Assembly (NCBI GenBank): GCA_965243635.1
Contig: OZ251574.1
Span: 2,480,001 to 2,544,000, forward strand
DNA length: 64,000 nt
Direction of reading: 5' to 3'
Source: Rs1 sp000416275
GTDB lineage: Bacteria > Pseudomonadota > Gammaproteobacteria > Pseudomonadales > Balneatricaceae
The translations under genes were made by a program, and so were the position numbers. A model generated the notes under the pieces. That model searched no databases. It was not told the origin of the DNA and saw nothing but the letters and a program-made list of their open reading frames with translations. Shown piece after piece: positions 62,901-64,000 of the stretch. Every line of letters begins with the position of its first letter. The first letter of the stretch is position 1.

Positions 62901-64000
62901 GGTTTATGAGTGATGATTTAATCACTGGATTAGGGGGAGACGATAATTTAAAAGGGGGTAACGGTGATGATCGCCTGCTAGGAGGAGCAGGGAACGACGA
63001 TCTCGACGGGGACAAAGGTAACGATGTACTCGATGGGGGTGCCGGGGTTGATGTGCTTTCTGGTGGTGAAGGTGACGATATCTTAAGGGGAGGAGCTGGG
63101 GATGGAGATCAGCTTTGGGGTAATCAAGGTGATGACACTTATCTTTATGGGCTAGGTGATGGTGATATAAATATCTACAATAATGTGGGTGCAACAATTA
63201 ATGATAAAGATGTCTTAAAGTTTCTAGAGGGTATCTCGCCCAATGATGTGATTGCTACAAGGTTTGGCAGTAGTACTGACCTTTTTTTAGTTTTAAAAGG
63301 CAGCAGAGAAATGATAACTGTTCTTCATTATTTTTCAAGCTATAGGTCAAATTTTATCCCTTTGAGTACCATAGAGTTTGCAGATGGCACTGTTTGGGAT
63401 GAATCTATAATAAAAAAATTAGTCCTATTACCTAGTGAACTTAATGATCAGCTGTATGGAACCAGTGACAATGATGTCATGAATGGTTTATCAGGAGACG
63501 ATTTGCTCCATGCTCATGATGGGAATGACACATTATTTGGTGGCGATGGTAATGATACTTTATATGGCGAAACGGGGGACGATTACTTATACGGCCAAAA
63601 TGGCAATGATGAATTAGTAGGTGCTGAAGGGAATGATTATTATGTCACTGGAAGCGGAAATGATTCTATCGTCATCTTAGATAATCATGGACATGATGTT
63701 ATTGATACCAGTGGTGGTGGAATTAATAATATCCTGTTTTACGGGTCTTTAATCCTAGATCGATTGAGTTTTACTCAAGATGGTAATGACTTATTAATTC
63801 TCATCGATGAGGGTTCTTTACAGTCCATTCGGGTTACAAACCATTTTCTTGGCGGTGAAAATGCAATAGATGGAATAAAAGCTGCAAATGGTATTTGGTT
63901 AAATACCGATAAAATAAATTTAATGGTATTAGCCAGTAATAGTGGAGTCGATACAGTAGTACAAGGCACTGCTATTGGAGAGCAACTATTAGGCACCAAT
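59960..64000 (+). CDS. FrpC-like RTX protein with self-processing module (incomplete at window end)
   Basis: The frame is open from ATG 59960 to the window edge, 1347 codons without a stop. Residues 1-160 are an unassigned N-terminal region. At 163-164 an Asp-Pro bond (RRRDPLVLDLDGDGIET) begins a region very like the FrpA/FrpC self-processing module, with the calcium-binding words DHDGDG and LDRNGNGTIDNGGELFGDNT. A helical region follows (about 330-615). Nonapeptide GGxGxDxLx blocks start near 620 and recur near 820, 990 and 1170, alternating with beta-rich spacers (for example DTLSFGFGLSLSDIKATRVG). The C-terminal secretion signal lies beyond the window. The HlyBD exporter upstream is the likely secretion route. 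Confidence 0.92.
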   Translation, partial: MSLTNIQLDKAYDVFDKGNEAFGDDSFINSDVRNDITDSAIKYGSNFFIDSAVLVGLETSLVKDFADIERDCVSNDDILDEIRIRREHSPYIMPKELVGIPFWENLVNVITQRLILNDIMSDYENGEWPPLDENDSKCDDEVKEEVSTDFKNALNWTAPRRRDPLVLDLDGDGIETTAADGSVNFDHDGDGVKNGTGWISGDDGMLVLDRNGNGTIDNGGELFGDNTIKADGSKALNGFDALAELDTNNDGKVDAADTQFSELRIWQDFNQDGISQSNELSTLADLGIQSIGTGYTSSTQDVGHNNLSIAQGSFIKTDGTAGDAGTTTQSSGAAESLNLVENNFYREFTDHIALPDSLQDHPDMQGSGAVRDLLQAAALSPDLAALLTAYAGAATKAAQQAQLDGLLIAWANTAQFDMLSERLQNWNTNNANSGLSYQGDYAGGTVTSVNDKLQILEVFNNQAFSDVQNIINSDGSSRLSNPQQNFIDAAYLSLRESVYNALLSQTRLKSYLQAVDIKVTDEGELGLGFTNVETVIVNGLAENPEATVENLLELNQITGDQFVQKDWNVYYFLSEQISTDNSLAVKIIPLLAAQGIKLLSATETNYSAENATIFIAGNNTANHLTGGNNSDVIYGRDGDDNLQGGQGDDLLLGGKGSDTLQGGSGNDELVGGEGNDLLNGGYGNDVYKYNLGDGSDLIQDTAGTDTLSFGFGLSLSDIKATRVGSDLVLSITNPTDSAQINQITLQNMYANSTSARIEHFSFTDGTVLNIQQIFALVTGVVAFSDGAENIYGTEFDDQISAQEGNDIVRAGSGDDYVQGDGGNDSIYGGDGNDTLDGGAGDDVIRGGDGNDYLRGGIGNDVLYGGEGDDTYLYAAGDGNTTIYNDTDAQSHDVLRFDASINPQDVKLSTSGSNLLITLQQTNEVITIIDAFSVSTIDGFITRWNQSRELSEIVFEDGTRWDTYTIRAKALTGTENNDDITGFMSDDLITGLGGDDNLKGGNGDDRLLGGAGNDDLDGDKGNDVLDGGAGVDVLSGGEGDDILRGGAGDGDQLWGNQGDDTYLYGLGDGDINIYNNVGATINDKDVLKFLEGISPNDVIATRFGSSTDLFLVLKGSREMITVLHYFSSYRSNFIPLSTIEFADGTVWDESIIKKLVLLPSELNDQLYGTSDNDVMNGLSGDDLLHAHDGNDTLFGGDGNDTLYGETGDDYLYGQNGNDELVGAEGNDYYVTGSGNDSIVILDNHGHDVIDTSGGGINNILFYGSLILDRLSFTQDGNDLLILIDEGSLQSIRVTNHFLGGENAIDGIKAANGIWLNTDKINLMVLASNSGVDTVVQGTAIGEQLLGTN

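Noticed and set aside
61800..63650. Repeated GGxGxD codons as a CRISPR-like or satellite repeat, and the His-rich 91-aa antisense ORF at 62922-63197
   Set aside because: The periodicity is the codon-level image of RTX nonapeptides in an open coding frame; the antisense ORF is a mirror of the same repeats.
1..64000. tRNA, rRNA or CRISPR array
   Set aside because: I saw no cloverleaf-like sequence with a CCA-type end, no rRNA core sequences, and no regularly spaced identical repeats with unique spacers.

Overview
The window comes from a gammaproteobacterium, probably marine. The genes with closest recognisable relatives (hemB, hemN, mltA, nhaA, bolA, a DUF3422 protein, TRAP transporters, an HlyBD/RTX locus) are typical of that class. 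Base composition is moderate and uneven. The DNA is very rich in insertion sequences, small non-coding mobile repeats and decayed gene copies, so this looks like a genome undergoing IS expansion. I could not assign a genus. No rRNA, tRNA or CRISPR array was seen.

Layout. 1-6.3 kb: housekeeping genes (NUDIX hydrolase, prolyl aminopeptidase, EamA exporter, hemB, MFS carrier). 6.3-12.3 kb: a TRAP transporter (dctP, then dctQM), an N-formylglutamate amidohydrolase-family enzyme and an RpiR regulator. 12.3-26.1 kb: an island bracketed by repeated copies of the rpiR tail. It holds an amide-type operon: a UrtA-like binding protein, a permease, a fused permease-ATPase, an ATPase, a 51-aa AtzG-like peptide, an amidase, an AmiC-like sensor and an AmiR-like ANTAR antiterminator. 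Facing it is a flavin amine oxidase gene split by an IS66-family element. 26.1-29.2 kb: nhaA split by an IS4-family element. 29.6-39.3 kb: a small exported Cys-rich protein, a multicopper oxidase, a cytochrome c lipoprotein, hemN, several unknowns, bolA, an IS200-type element and mltA. 39.4-44.2 kb: a second IS66-type element, a DUF3087-like gene, two adjacent MITEs and an IS3 element. 44.3-48.4 kb: a nitrogen-compound cluster (decayed ureohydrolase, NCS1 permease, nitrilase-family hydrolase, divergent TetR regulator). 48.8-51.4 kb: an MFS exporter and a second prolyl aminopeptidase. 52.1-54.6 kb: an IS200 element carrying a nested IS3, next to a broken hlyB copy. 55-64 kb: hlyB, hlyD, duplicated debris and REP-like repeats, a small exported protein, and a long FrpC-like RTX protein that runs off the window.

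How the genes may work together. In the island, AmiC/AmiR and an ANTAR-type RNA hairpin in the leader suggest that amides induce uptake and hydrolysis. If the split flavoenzyme was an amino-acid 2-monooxygenase, it would have made the amides that the amidase hydrolyses (an IaaM/IaaH-like or DavB/DavA-like route); this is inference. At the right end, HlyB and HlyD would form a type I exporter for the RTX protein, which carries a putative Asp-Pro self-processing module.

Mobile DNA. Five IS families are delimited here by terminal inverted repeats and/or target duplications. Two MITE families have 5-bp and 3-bp target duplications. Excising the IS from the flavin oxidase and from nhaA restores both reading frames exactly, so those two inactivations are probably recent.
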